Source: an uncultured Chlorobiaceae bacterium (GTDB lineage: Bacteria > Bacteroidota > Chlorobiia > Chlorobiales > Chlorobiaceae). Taken from it: a DNA stretch of 64,000 bases. The position numbers and the translations under genes were made by a program. Positions 30,929 to 40,563 of the stretch are shown in pieces. Under the pieces are notes generated by a model. The model was not told the origin of the DNA. It searched no databases and was given only the letters and a program-made list of their open reading frames with translations. Positions within the stretch are counted from its first letter, which is position 1. Every line of letters begins with the position of its first letter. Where the stretch lies: contig CAJEXW010000016.1 in NCBI GenBank assembly GCA_903994525.1, positions 1-64,000 on the forward strand, written 5' to 3'.

Positions 30929-31675
30929 ATGCTCTCTGACAAAACCAAATCTATTTTACGCAAAAGCCCTGTGACACTATGCGTTGCGCTCTCTGTTGCA
31001 CTTTTCCTTCCTCCGGTCGTACACTCAGCCGGAGAGCCATCTTACGCTGAGGAGATACGCCGATACGTCGCAGAAGATAAGGTTTATTTGCTAGAAAATA
31101 TCAGGCAAAAAGTGATCCTGCCTGCGGAGAAACTGGTGATTGATGCACTCCTTTCTGAAGATGGCCCTCAGGCTGTTGCGCTGTATCAGAAGCAGTTGAC
31201 ACAATATCCCGATCCTGTGCTGGATCAAATTAGCACCTCTCGCATAGCTGCCTACAGCCTTGCAAAAGAGAGCGTAGCTCCACTACCAAAAGTTACGATT
31301 CCAGAAAATCCGACAAAGAGCCATCAAAAAAACCTGTCCGAACTTCCAAAAAAAGCTGTTACCGTACGAAAAGAGAAGCCGAAACAGGAGTTGCCTGCCC
31401 CAACAGCTCCATCTGCAACAACAGCCGCGCCTGCGCCAGTAACAGTGACACAAGCGAGCGCAAAAAGACCATTTTCATTGCAGTGCGGCAGCTTTAAAAA
31501 CAGGGATAATGCAGAAGCTCTTGCAAAAAAGATCTCCGTGCACGCTCCGGCAACAATTATCCAGCAGGGTGAATTCTACAGGGTGATGGTGAAAAACCAT
31601 TACACCTCAAAAGAAGAGGCGGTGGCGGCAGCAAAGAAACTTCCTTTTGAAACGGTTGTTGTTCATGGCTTGTAA
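30929..31675 (+). CDS. SPOR-domain protein with N-terminal signal/anchor
   Basis: Encodes 248 residues. Residues 1-33 carry a basic start and a hydrophobic segment (VTLCVALSVALFLPPVVHSAG) with a possible signal-peptidase site at HSA-G. A Pro/Ala/Lys-rich linker follows (around 120-175), and a C-terminal SPOR domain (FSLQCGSFKNRDNAEALAKK, then YRVMVKNHYTSKEEAVAAAKKL). SPOR domains bind denuded glycan strands at septa, so this is a likely envelope or division protein. A sigma-54 activator gene follows after 12 bp, so the two are probably co-transcribed. Confidence 0.8.
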   Translation: MLSDKTKSILRKSPVTLCVALSVALFLPPVVHSAGEPSYAEEIRRYVAEDKVYLLENIRQKVILPAEKLVIDALLSEDGPQAVALYQKQLTQYPDPVLDQISTSRIAAYSLAKESVAPLPKVTIPENPTKSHQKNLSELPKKAVTVRKEKPKQELPAPTAPSATTAAPAPVTVTQASAKRPFSLQCGSFKNRDNAEALAKKISVHAPATIIQQGEFYRVMVKNHYTSKEEAVAAAKKLPFETVVVHGL

Positions 31676-31687
31676 CATAACCGTTCA

Positions 31688-32848
31688 GTGAATCGAAGTC
31701 AGAAACCACTGATGAGAAGAGAGATCGCAATTATCGGACAGTCAGCCCTGATCACGCAGCTCAAGCAACTTGCGCTCCAGGTTGCCGGGACAGATATTAC
31801 AGTCATGATCATCGGGGAGACTGGATCGGGAAAAGAGGTGTTGGCTCGGTTTATCCATGCCAACAGCCTTCGTGCTGATAAAAGCTTTATCCCGGTTAAT
31901 TGCGGAGCAATTCCTGCTGGTATTCTGGAATCAGAGCTTTTCGGCCACGAAAAAGGAGCCTTTACCGGAGCGGTACAAAACAGGAAAGGATACTTTGAAA
32001 GCGCTGACCGAGGAACCATCTTTCTTGACGAAATAGGCGAAATGCCGCTTGAAACCCAGATAAAATTCCTCAGGGTTCTTGAAACCGGAGAGTTTCAGCG
32101 TGTTGGCTCCTCCGAGACCATCTACTCCGACGCTCGCATTATCGCAGCCACAAACAAAAACATGTACCAGGCTGTTGCTGAAAAAAATTTTCGGGAAGAC
32201 CTCTTCTATCGCCTTCGCAGTGTTGAACTTCAGATTCCCCCTCTTCGTGAGCGGGGTGGCGACACTCTCCTTCTTGCAGAAAATTTTGTGCATGAGTTTG
32301 AACTTAAACATAAAATTGTCTTTGAAGGGTTCAGCCCTGACGCGGCCGAAATGCTGATGCGCTACCCTTGGCCTGGCAATGTCAGGGAGCTCAGAAATCT
32401 TATAGAATCGTTGCTTGTGCTTGAAAAAGGAAGATATATCACCCCCGAAATTCTTGAGAAGCATCTTGTTCAACGCAACAGATATAAAAGTCTGGTCCAT
32501 GACCCTGCCAAATCTGAAAAAAATGAACTCCAGGTGATCTTCAGTAATATCATACAACTCCGCCAGGAGGTGACTGAAATCCGTCAACTGCTTCAGCATC
32601 TCGTACATACCAGACCGATGACACCGCTGCTGCTGCCAGATTTTCCGGCAACCCGACACCAGGACCCTCCTGCGCTGATACCGCCTGCGACAAATGGAGC
32701 GGCACCGTTGCAATCGCTTGATGAGATTGAAAAAAAAACCATTGCTGAAGCGCTCAAAATTTGCAAAGGCAACAAACGCAAAACTGCTCTGGCCCTCGGT
32801 ATCACCGAACGAACGCTTCACAGAAAAATCAAGGCATACGCACTGTAG
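31688..32848 (+). CDS. Sigma-54-dependent transcriptional activator lacking a receiver domain
   Basis: Encodes 386 residues. The AAA+ domain begins almost at the N-terminus: Walker A GETGSGKE, the sigma-54-contacting GAFTGA loop, Walker B GTIFLDEIGEM and the arginine-finger region LFYRLRSVELQIPPLRER. A Fis-type helix-turn-helix closes the protein (EALKICKGNKRKTALALGITERTLHRKI). With no receiver, GAF or PAS domain it resembles PspF-like activators, whose activity is set by a partner protein. It probably remodels RNA polymerase-sigma-54 at promoters not seen here. Confidence 0.9.
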   Translation: MNRSQKPLMRREIAIIGQSALITQLKQLALQVAGTDITVMIIGETGSGKEVLARFIHANSLRADKSFIPVNCGAIPAGILESELFGHEKGAFTGAVQNRKGYFESADRGTIFLDEIGEMPLETQIKFLRVLETGEFQRVGSSETIYSDARIIAATNKNMYQAVAEKNFREDLFYRLRSVELQIPPLRERGGDTLLLAENFVHEFELKHKIVFEGFSPDAAEMLMRYPWPGNVRELRNLIESLLVLEKGRYITPEILEKHLVQRNRYKSLVHDPAKSEKNELQVIFSNIIQLRQEVTEIRQLLQHLVHTRPMTPLLLPDFPATRHQDPPALIPPATNGAAPLQSLDEIEKKTIAEALKICKGNKRKTALALGITERTLHRKIKAYAL

Positions 32849-32887
32849 TCTCAGAACTGGTTTTATCGGTGCCCCCCACACACTCCA

Positions 32888-34435
32888 TCACAAAACTTTC
32901 ATCGTTCTCCTGAAAAAAGCAATGGACAACAAAAGAGCTGAAATTACTGAACTCACTTTCGGCAAAAGATCAGGATGAGTGGTATAAAAGGTCAAAGCGC
33001 TCTCAAGTGGCACGTCAACTGTCAAGGTCTGCTCCTGCCACCAGGGAATTTCAGCCATGGTACGGCCGAACTTGTCAAGCACAACCGTGAGCCCTGTATT
33101 GGCACAACGCGCCATAGCCCTACGATTTTCAATACAGCGGAGTCGACCAATAGCCAGATGCTGATAAGGTCCATAAGAGGTCGCATACCAGCCATCATTG
33201 GTGACAAGCGTGAGCATTCGCGCACCTTTACGAACAAACTCTGTCACAAATCCAGGAAAAACAGATTCATAACAGATAATATTGGCCAAAATAATCTCTC
33301 CTTGTGATGATGAAAGCCTCAGTACCGCCGAATCGTGCCCTTTCCCCCAGCCCCTGATGCCGGAAAGTGAAAACGATGCGTTCGCAAGCCACGGCAAATA
33401 ATCCACATAAGGCACTCGTTCAGCAAACGGAACCAGTTTTATTTTACGATAAATCTGCGGTGCATTCTGACCTGGTTCAAGCAGCATGGAAGCATTATAG
33501 CTCTCATAAGGGTGATTATTGTCGGACTTCATATCAACAAAACCAGTCAGGAGGGCTGCATTCCATTGTCGCAATGATCCCTGTAAAAACCTCATATCAT
33601 AGAGATAGTCTCTGCTTAGAACAGGGAATGGAATGGCTGTTTCAGGCCATACAATCAGCTCTGGCCTGTTCTCGCGCACAGCCCTTGCCGTCATACGATA
33701 ATATTGCTCAAGAATATCTTCACTGTTTCGCTGAACCCATTTGTTATGGGGATCAATATCAGGCTGCACCAGCGTTACCCGAAGCTTGCTCAACGCTCCA
33801 GAAACAAAACTCTCCCGGTGAAAAAGCCAGGAAGAGTAAAGCAAGGGAGACAACACCATCGCACTCAGCAAGAGTGCCGAAAGCAACAGCTTTTTCCTGC
33901 TCTCAGTCAGAGCCAGAACTGCAAGCACATTAAACCATACCAGCCAGAAACTTATCCCCCAAACCCCCGTGATATCAGCATACTGAATCATGAGATTCAA
34001 ATTAGCCTGGGAATTTCCGAAAGTAAGCCATCCAAAAGAGAGATCCTGCTGCATGTAGCTCCACTCCCACGCCACCCAGAGAAAAGGAAGAGAAAAGAGG
34101 GCAAAACGATACCCTGCCCATTTTTTTATAAGAAAAAAAGCAAGGAGAGGCACAGTCATGAAACAGGCCTGTGCCAGCATGGTAAGAATGCCGCCTGGTA
34201 AGGTTGCAAGACTCACCCACCAAAGGCTGATCAAACAAAAAAGAAGCATGGCAACATAGAGCCGTCGAAACAGCTCCCCAACCTTTTCTACTGTTCGAAG
34301 GGAGAGAAGCAGGGGCACAAGCGCGACCCATGCCAGCAACTCAAGACGAATAAAGGGATACGACGGAAATGATACGCCAAGAAGTACTCCGCTCAAGATG
34401 GATGCCGCATAACGGGAATGGATCAGTCTGTTCAT
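32888..34435 (-). CDS. lnt: Apolipoprotein N-acyltransferase (Lnt)
   Basis: Encodes 515 residues. Six to seven membrane helices make up the N-terminal third, followed by a periplasmic nitrilase-like domain. The catalytic triad is visible: E in VWPETAIPFP, K in YRKIKLVPFAERVPY, and C in ANIICYESVFP. It adds the third acyl chain to lipoproteins at the outer face of the inner membrane. The fmoA upstream region separates it from the divergent fmoA. Confidence 0.93.
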   Translation of the reverse strand: MNRLIHSRYAASILSGVLLGVSFPSYPFIRLELLAWVALVPLLLSLRTVEKVGELFRRLYVAMLLFCLISLWWVSLATLPGGILTMLAQACFMTVPLLAFFLIKKWAGYRFALFSLPFLWVAWEWSYMQQDLSFGWLTFGNSQANLNLMIQYADITGVWGISFWLVWFNVLAVLALTESRKKLLLSALLLSAMVLSPLLYSSWLFHRESFVSGALSKLRVTLVQPDIDPHNKWVQRNSEDILEQYYRMTARAVRENRPELIVWPETAIPFPVLSRDYLYDMRFLQGSLRQWNAALLTGFVDMKSDNNHPYESYNASMLLEPGQNAPQIYRKIKLVPFAERVPYVDYLPWLANASFSLSGIRGWGKGHDSAVLRLSSSQGEIILANIICYESVFPGFVTEFVRKGARMLTLVTNDGWYATSYGPYQHLAIGRLRCIENRRAMARCANTGLTVVLDKFGRTMAEIPWWQEQTLTVDVPLESALTFYTTHPDLLPKVSSVISALLLSIAFFRRTMKVL

Positions 34436-34683
34436 GGTTTGCGTCTAAAAGTTAGCGGCAGCAGGGATGGAAAATAAAAAAATTCAGGGTGAAGATAGAA
34501 TTCGCTGAAAGTAAACGATATTTCGGGCAGCCGCATAAGGGCTCAAAACATATTTTACTTTAATTATTGATTTTTATTCTTTAAATTTGTTTCAATCTGT
34601 TACTTAACAGGAACTATATATTTGATAATAATTTTTCCTGACAATATCCAATTTCAACGCCATCAGAAAAAGGAGAACTCATT
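34436..34683 (+). promoter_or_regulatory. AT-rich upstream region of fmoA
   Basis: About 250 bp separate lnt from fmoA. The last 120 bp are very AT-rich and include TTGATTTTTATTC and TATATATTTGATAATAAT segments that could hold promoter elements, and AAAAAGGAGAA forms a strong ribosome-binding site 7-8 bases before the ATG. I cannot assign exact -35 and -10 boxes. FMO is abundant, so a strong promoter is expected here. Confidence 0.4.
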
Positions 34684-35784
34684 ATGGCTCTTTTCGGCAC
34701 TAAAGACACCACAACCGCGCACTCCGACTACGAAATCGTACTCGAAGGCGGTTCAAGCTCGTGGGGCAAGGTAAAATGCAGGGCCAAGGTAAACGTGCCA
34801 CCCGCACTCCCTTTGCTACCGGCAGACTGTAACATCAAGATCAATGTAAAACCACTTGATCCGGCAAAAGGTTTTGTCAGATTGTCGGCTGTTATTGAGT
34901 CAATTGTAGACAGTACAAAAAGCAAGTTGGTTATCGAGGCTGATATTGCCAATGAAACCAAAGAGAGAAGAATCAGCGTCGGCGAAGGCTCCATTACAGT
35001 GGGCGACTTCTCTCACTCATTCTCTTTTGAAGGATCCGTTGTTAACCTCTTCTACTTCCGCAATGATGCGGTAAAAAGAAATGTCCCGAATCCCATCTAC
35101 ATGCAGGGGCGCCAGTTCCATGACATTATCATGAAAGTCCCACTTGACAATAATGATGTTATTGATACTTGGGAAGGAACCATGCGTTCATTGCAGTCAA
35201 ATGGCGCATTCAACGACTGGATTCGCGAGTTCTGGTTTATCGGCCCCGCGTTCACCGCACTCAACGAAGGCGGCCAGAGAATTTCAAAAATTGAGGTGAA
35301 CAGCATTGGCACACAAAGCGGCGAAAAAGGGCCGGTTGGTGTTACAAGATGGCGCTTCTCACATGGTGGTTCCGGTATTGTTGACTCAATCGCACGCTGG
35401 GCAGAGCTTTTCCCTGCCGACAAGCTGAACAAGCCTGCCTCAGTTGAAGCTGCATTCCGTTCCGATTCGCAGGGTATTGAGGTAAAGGTTGACGGTGAGT
35501 TCCCTGGCGTCTCTGTTGACGCTGGCGGTGGACTCCGCAGAATTTTGAACCATCCTCTGATTCCGCTTGTGCATCACGGTATGGTTGGAAAACTGAATGA
35601 CTTTACGGTCGATTCGCAGTTGAAAATTGTTGTGCCAAAGGGCTACAAGGTTCGTTATGCAGCTCCACAGTTCCGTTCACAGAACCTCGAAGAATATCGC
35701 TGGAGCGGTGGCTCTTACGGCCGCTGGGTAGAGCATGTCTGCAAGGGTGGCACCGGACAGTTTGAAGTGCTGTATGCACAGTAA
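34684..35784 (+). CDS. fmoA: Fenna-Matthews-Olson bacteriochlorophyll a protein
   Basis: Encodes 366 residues, the usual length. The protein forms a trimer of beta-sheet 'taco shells' between the chlorosome baseplate and the reaction centre, and each subunit holds seven to eight bacteriochlorophyll a. Candidate Mg-ligating histidines can be read at H111 (FSHSF), H146 (RQFHD), H290 (LNHPL) and H297/H298 (LVHHG). It has no signal peptide, as expected for a cytoplasmic peripheral protein. It is diagnostic for Chlorobiales (also some chloroacidobacteria). It is monocistronic, with a strong ribosome-binding site and its own terminator. Confidence 0.98.
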   Translation: MALFGTKDTTTAHSDYEIVLEGGSSSWGKVKCRAKVNVPPALPLLPADCNIKINVKPLDPAKGFVRLSAVIESIVDSTKSKLVIEADIANETKERRISVGEGSITVGDFSHSFSFEGSVVNLFYFRNDAVKRNVPNPIYMQGRQFHDIIMKVPLDNNDVIDTWEGTMRSLQSNGAFNDWIREFWFIGPAFTALNEGGQRISKIEVNSIGTQSGEKGPVGVTRWRFSHGGSGIVDSIARWAELFPADKLNKPASVEAAFRSDSQGIEVKVDGEFPGVSVDAGGGLRRILNHPLIPLVHHGMVGKLNDFTVDSQLKIVVPKGYKVRYAAPQFRSQNLEEYRWSGGSYGRWVEHVCKGGTGQFEVLYAQ

Positions 35785-35803
35785 GTAACAGATTTATTAT
35801 CCA

Positions 35804-35834
35804 GCAAAAAACCGGCCAGGAGCCGGTTTTTTGC
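35804..35834 (+). terminator. Rho-independent terminator of fmoA
   Basis: GCAAAAAACCGGC and GCCGGTTTTTTGC form a perfect 13-bp stem with a 5-base loop. The T run lies inside the right arm and continues with GCTTTTG. It can also act on the convergent MerR-type gene. Confidence 0.92.
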
Positions 35835-35864
35835 TTTTGCCCATTGAGGGGCCAGCTCTATGGC

Positions 35865-36266
35865 TTATCCCAGTAACTGGAGAATATCCTCAATCTCCAC
35901 CTTTATCTCCTTCAGCAACAGGGTACGCCGTTCATCCACAGCGCTGTGACGATTCTTCTCACTGCCAATCTGTTTCTGCAATTTGAGAATCTCCGTGGTC
36001 TTGTGATCATCATCACTATTGCGTGGCTTGCCCTTCACCATCTCACTCGCTTTGCCCAGCTTGTAACCTTTCTCATACACAAGATCCTTGATATTGAGCA
36101 CCATGGCAATATCGCGGTTGGTATACCGCCTGTTCCCTCGTGTGTCCCTTGCCGGCTTCAGTTCAGTAAAGAAGCCCTCCCAGTACCGAAGCAGATAAGC
36201 AGGAACCCCTGCGATTTTAGTCACCTCACTGATAGAGTAATAGCTCTTCGTTGAATCAAATGCCAT
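35865..36266 (-). CDS. MerR-family transcriptional regulator
   Basis: Encodes 133 residues. The N-terminal winged helix-turn-helix is YSISEVTKIAGVPAYLLRYWEGFFTELKPARDTRGNRRYTNRDIAMVL, and a dimerising helix follows (KLQKQIGSEKNRHSAVDERR). There is no metal-binding cysteine set or ligand domain, as in the short 'MerR-like' regulators common in this phylum. The target is unknown. The divergent ABC exporter gene is a candidate. Confidence 0.85.
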   Translation of the reverse strand: MAFDSTKSYYSISEVTKIAGVPAYLLRYWEGFFTELKPARDTRGNRRYTNRDIAMVLNIKDLVYEKGYKLGKASEMVKGKPRNSDDDHKTTEILKLQKQIGSEKNRHSAVDERRTLLLKEIKVEIEDILQLLG

Positions 36267-36346
36267 AGGTAAGTAACCAGATATGAAATTTTGTTTTCCC
36301 TCTTCTTGGCTTACATTACTACCGTCACTTTAAAACTCCTGGACGG

Positions 36347-38098
36347 ATGAAAAATCTTCTCAGCCTCAAACCTTATCTGTTAAGGTATAAAAAAAATCTT
36401 TGGTCTGGATTTCTCTTCATCATCCTGACCAACCTTTTTGCGGTCATTGCGCCAAAATTCATTGGGCTGGCGATTGACACCATGAACAAAAAGTTTGAAC
36501 TTCGGGAGGTACTCCGCGACATCGGACTCTACTTTCTCCTGAGCGCACTGAGCGGCTACTTTCTCTTTCTTGTCCGGCAACATATCATTGTTGCCTCAAG
36601 GCACATAGAGTTTGATCTGAAAAACGACTATTACCAGCACCTCCAGACCCTGCCAAGACGATTTTACAACACAACCAGCACCGGAGAGCTTATCTCAAGA
36701 GGTACCAACGACCTGAACGCTATCAGAGAGTTCCTTGGCCCCGGCATCATGTACTCTCTCAACACCTTGTTTCGACTTATTTTTGCCCTGGTGGCAATGG
36801 TGGCCATCTCCCCGAAGCTCACCCTCTTTGCGCTGCTGCCCGCCCCTCTGCTGAGTTACTCCGTCTATAAAATAGGCAGCTCCATGCAAAAACGGTCAAA
36901 AAGCATTCAGGAGAGCTATGCCGCCATCACCAATCTGGTACAGGAGAACCTTTCCGGCATCAGGGTGGTTAAAAGCTACACCCGTGAAGCCTTTGAAATC
37001 CAGCGCTTTGCCTCGCTCAACAAGGATTACTATCGCAAAAACCTCTCTCTCGGCAAACTGCAGGCGCTCTTTTTCGCCTTTCTCACCTCCATGACCGCCT
37101 TCTCTCTGCTCCCCGTTGTCTGGGTCGGCGGCATCAATGTTATCGAAGGCACCATGACGGTTGGCGGCATCGCCGAATTTATCGTCTATGTCTCGATGCT
37201 GAGCTGGCCGATCATCTCCATCGGCTGGGTCACCAGTATTATCCAGAGAGCGGCATCTGCCCAGATACGGTTGAACGAAGTATTCAGCATCAAGCCGGAT
37301 ATCAGCGAAAAGGAGAGTGAGGAGACAGAACGTAAAAACTTTACCGGCAAACTCTCTTTTTGCAATGTTCGTTTCCACTACCCCGGTCAGGAGAACCATC
37401 CTGTGCTCGACAACATCACGCTTGACATTGCCGCTGGCTCCAGGGTGGCCATTGTCGGCGCTACCGGCTCAGGCAAAACAACGCTGGTCAATCTTATACC
37501 CCGACTTTACGAACCGGCAGAGGGGGCAATACTGCTTGATGGTCGCGATATCCGCTCTCTTCCCCTGACGGCACTGAGAGAGCTTGTCGGGTTTGTTCCC
37601 CAGGTCAACTTTCTTTTTTCGGACACCATTGCCCATAACATCAACTGGGGCAGCCACGAAGAGGATGCTGAAGCGGTGGTTGAGGCGAGCAAAATAGCGA
37701 TGCTCGAGGAGGATGTCGAAGATTTTCCCCAGGGCTTTGAGACCATGCTTGGAGAGAAAGGGATCAACCTCTCCGGCGGACAGAAGCAGAGAGCATGCAT
37801 TGCCAGGGCCATTGCATGGAAACCTCAGCTCCTCATTCTTGATGATGCCCTTTCAGCGGTTGATACCGACACCGAAGCCCGCATCTTTGAGGCCCTTTTG
37901 CAGAAGCTCCCCGACACCACTATTCTGCTGATCAGCCACCGCATCTCAACCGTGAAGCACTGCGACCGCATTGTGGTACTGAAAGAGGGAGCCATTGTTG
38001 AGAGCGGCACCCATGAGGAGCTGCTGGAGCAGAAGCATCTGTATGCTGAACTCTATAACCAGCAGTTACTGGAGGAGGAGATTCTGTCTCTCTCCTGA
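36347..38098 (+). CDS. ABC exporter, fused permease and ATPase (MsbA/LmrA-like)
   Basis: Encodes 583 residues. Six membrane helices lie in residues 1-310 and a nucleotide-binding domain in 340-583. Walker A is GATGSGKTT, the signature is LSGGQKQR, Walker B is LLILDDALSAVD, and the switch His is in LISHRIST. It is a half-transporter that would work as a homodimer and export a lipid, peptide or drug. The substrate is not evident. Confidence 0.92.
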   Translation: MKNLLSLKPYLLRYKKNLWSGFLFIILTNLFAVIAPKFIGLAIDTMNKKFELREVLRDIGLYFLLSALSGYFLFLVRQHIIVASRHIEFDLKNDYYQHLQTLPRRFYNTTSTGELISRGTNDLNAIREFLGPGIMYSLNTLFRLIFALVAMVAISPKLTLFALLPAPLLSYSVYKIGSSMQKRSKSIQESYAAITNLVQENLSGIRVVKSYTREAFEIQRFASLNKDYYRKNLSLGKLQALFFAFLTSMTAFSLLPVVWVGGINVIEGTMTVGGIAEFIVYVSMLSWPIISIGWVTSIIQRAASAQIRLNEVFSIKPDISEKESEETERKNFTGKLSFCNVRFHYPGQENHPVLDNITLDIAAGSRVAIVGATGSGKTTLVNLIPRLYEPAEGAILLDGRDIRSLPLTALRELVGFVPQVNFLFSDTIAHNINWGSHEEDAEAVVEASKIAMLEEDVEDFPQGFETMLGEKGINLSGGQKQRACIARAIAWKPQLLILDDALSAVDTDTEARIFEALLQKLPDTTILLISHRISTVKHCDRIVVLKEGAIVESGTHEELLEQKHLYAELYNQQLLEEEILSLS

Positions 38099-38115
38099 GG
38101 CCATCGTTGTCGATG

Positions 38116-38574
38116 TTAAAAGGCCCTTATGGCACGAACACGACTGTAGTAATATTTGCTGTAGTACATCTGCTGGCCATTGGCAAAGTACTGGAACCAG
38201 CCATTCTCGTCATCAAAGGCCGAGGAACTCCAGTAGTAGTGGTTGCTCTCGGAAAAACTGCCAACCACATTTTTGTTGAGATAGAGCAGATTCAGTTGCT
38301 CCCTGTTTGGGAGGAACCAGTCATGAAAACCCTCAAATTCCAGCTCTTTACATTGGTCGAGAGCAGTCTGCCAGTCCATTTCGGTTGAGTAATCGATCGG
38401 GGCTGCAATCAGGCCGTGCTCTCCGGTGCCATCAACAGAAAAAACAACTCCGCCACCATATTTCTCGCCAACCGTGACGGCGTAAGAGGGCGCAGAGAGC
38501 ATCACCAGACTCAGGGCTGCCAGCAGCGACACCATCCATAAGCGGGTGAAGCATTTTTTTCTATGAACGTTCAT
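38116..38574 (-). CDS. Secreted DUF1566/C-type-lectin-like protein, distant relative of the DGR target domains
   Basis: Encodes 152 residues. A clear signal peptide (RLWMVSLLAALSLVMLSAPSYA) is followed by one Lcl/DUF1566 domain: VGEKYGGGVVFSV, HGLIAAP, DWFLPNREQLNLLY, YYWSSS, and the C-terminal VRAIRAF. The same framework ends the three DGR targets at 47-57 kb. The last 45 residues are rich in Tyr and Asn like a variable region. However, the codons differ from the template repeat at many non-A positions, so it is not a current target of that template. It was probably related by descent and exported to the periplasm or surface. Confidence 0.75.
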   Translation of the reverse strand: MNVHRKKCFTRLWMVSLLAALSLVMLSAPSYAVTVGEKYGGGVVFSVDGTGEHGLIAAPIDYSTEMDWQTALDQCKELEFEGFHDWFLPNREQLNLLYLNKNVVGSFSESNHYYWSSSAFDDENGWFQYFANGQQMYYSKYYYSRVRAIRAF

Positions 38575-38765
38575 GAAGATTCTCTCTTGAGGTTATCGGG
38601 GTTATGGCACCCGGCACTCTCCTGCTATGAGAGTACGGGCAAAAACTTGTCGGCAAAAATACAAAAAAAGTTGTCAGCTTGTCAAGCAAATCTCGGACTC
38701 CTCCACATTTCAGCCACCAATGCAGAGCCCTTCGTTGCGTTCAGGCTTCTGAAGGGAGGCACAAG

Positions 38766-39938
38766 CTACTCCGTGACCACTGTCACCTTCCTGGCATTGG
38801 CGATGGCCCTCTCTTTCACAACATCGACGTCACTGCCCAACTGATCGTAAGCCAGCGCCACGCCCATTCGCCGATAAGGGCGGGTCACGGGTTTACCGAA
38901 GATACGAATGTCGGTGCCAGCCTCCCTGAGAGCCTCATCCACCCCGATGTATTGAGGATTTGTGCCCGCTTTATCGGCCAGAATAACCGCACTGGCACCA
39001 ACCTGAATCAAGGTGATTTCGGGGATCGGCAGACCCAGCACCGCCCGTGCATGAAGCTCAAACTCCGAGAGATTTTGCGTCCCGGCCAGCGTCACCATGC
39101 CGGTATCGTGCGGGCGGGGAGAGAGTTCCGAAAAATAGACGCCGTCATCAGCAAGGAAAAATTCTACACCCCAGGTACCTGCGCCGGTCAGCGACCGGGT
39201 CACCCTATCGGCAATCTCCCGAGCCTCCTGCAACTGCGCTTCACTGATAAGGCAGGGCTGCCAGCTCTCCTGATAATCGCCCCGCTCCTGACGGTGGCCA
39301 ATGGGAGGGCAAAAGAGCGTCGTGCCGTTTTTTTGTGTCACGGTGAGCAAGGTAATCTCGGTATGGAAGTTGACAAACGACTCCACAATCACCTCTGCAC
39401 TGTCGCCACGCTTGCCACTCTGCGAATAGCTCCAGGCCTTCTCGATATCCGCCTCGCTTTTCACTGTTGACTGCCCTTTGCCAGAGGAACTCATCAGCGG
39501 CTTGACCACGCAGGGAGTCCCCACCTCCGCCACCGCCCTTTGTAACTCTTCGAGAGAAGCGGCATAACGATAGTTTGCCGTGCGAAGGCCAAGATCTCGT
39601 GAAGCGAGATCGCGAATAGCTCTACGATTCATGGTAAAGTTGGCCGCCCGCGCCGAAGGCACCACCTGTATCCCCTGCTCTTCGTACTCGTAAAAACGCT
39701 CCGTGCGAATGGCTTCGATTTCAGGCACAATCAGATCGGGCTGATGTTTGGCCACAATGGCATCAAGCGCATTGCCATTGAGCATGTCAATCACTTCACG
39801 CTCATCGGCCACCTGCTGCGCCGGGGCATCGTTGTAGCTGTCAACAGCTATGACGTAGTGGCCAAGTCGTTTGACGGCAATGACGAACTCCTTGCCCAGT
39901 TCTCCGCTGCCGAGCAGCATGATTTTTTTTGGTCTCAC
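38766..39938 (-). CDS. purT: Formate-dependent phosphoribosylglycinamide formyltransferase (PurT)
   Basis: I start at the GTG at 39938 (390 residues, [18 protein letters not shown]), matching the family length of about 392. The open frame continues upstream to 40067 without family similarity. It is an ATP-grasp fold with GSGELGKE at the start and SSGKGQS as the glycine-rich loop. The C-terminal half has [28 protein letters not shown]. It makes formyl-GAR from GAR, formate and ATP in purine synthesis. Confidence 0.93.
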   Translation of the reverse strand: MRPKKIMLLGSGELGKEFVIAVKRLGHYVIAVDSYNDAPAQQVADEREVIDMLNGNALDAIVAKHQPDLIVPEIEAIRTERFYEYEEQGIQVVPSARAANFTMNRRAIRDLASRDLGLRTANYRYAASLEELQRAVAEVGTPCVVKPLMSSSGKGQSTVKSEADIEKAWSYSQSGKRGDSAEVIVESFVNFHTEITLLTVTQKNGTTLFCPPIGHRQERGDYQESWQPCLISEAQLQEAREIADRVTRSLTGAGTWGVEFFLADDGVYFSELSPRPHDTGMVTLAGTQNLSEFELHARAVLGLPIPEITLIQVGASAVILADKAGTNPQYIGVDEALREAGTDIRIFGKPVTRPYRRMGVALAYDQLGSDVDVVKERAIANARKVTVVTE

Positions 39939-40038
39939 GAGTATAAATTTTCTTGCGATAAGATAAAATATCAGAACAATGCGTTCTACTTTTGAAAACC
40001 TCTTCGATGGGAAAACCCGCAATCCTGCGATGTTTGAC

Positions 40039-40275
40039 CTACAATCGATCCTCCTCATCTGGCTCAACCTCTTTCACCCTGGAAAGTGCCTTCAAAAACT
40101 TTTCACGGCTACCCCGTGCAGCTCTTTGATGCAGGTACTCTTCAGCCGTCAGCGCAGAGATCTTTTCGGCCAGTGCAGAGCTGATCAAATGATTGACCGA
40201 TATATGTTCCAGAACCGCAAGCTCTTTTGCCTTTTTATGCAATGATTCCGGAAATCTGACACTTAATGTGCTCAT
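40039..40275 (-). CDS. Ribbon-helix-helix antitoxin-like protein, orphan
   Basis: Encodes 78 residues from the ATG at 40275, which follows a good GGGGAGGA ribosome-binding site. [38 protein letters not shown] is a ribbon-helix-helix domain of the HicB/CopG/Arc kind, with a basic C-terminal tail. No toxin gene lies next to it. Upstream on the same strand a short open stretch (about 40280-40400, ending WKKFAEENGIAYNFLNVIGED) may be the remnant of another small gene that I could not name. Confidence 0.65.
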   Translation of the reverse strand: MSTLSVRFPESLHKKAKELAVLEHISVNHLISSALAEKISALTAEEYLHQRAARGSREKFLKALSRVKEVEPDEEDRL

Positions 40276-40563
40276 CAATCCTCCCCTATAACGTTTAGAA
40301 AATTATAGGCAATACCGTTTTCTTCTGCAAATTTTTTCCATGACACCGACACTGAGCATTGATGAGAATTGCTTCTTGGAGCAACAGCAATCATTACTCT
40401 TGCAATTCTGTGTCTTCCCCGGCTCAATTCAAAAACTGCACGTTTAATACAAATCGTTGTTTATCTTTATCGCCCATCATCCTCTGCTATGCAACCAATG
40501 GACAGGGGTGGCGGGCTGATTTTGGAAAAACTATTTGTTTTGACATCAGGAGGACTGAACACT

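Noticed and set aside
38116..38574. A fourth variable repeat of the current template
   Set aside because: Many differences from the TR are at G, C or T positions and the length differs. It is only a distant homologue.
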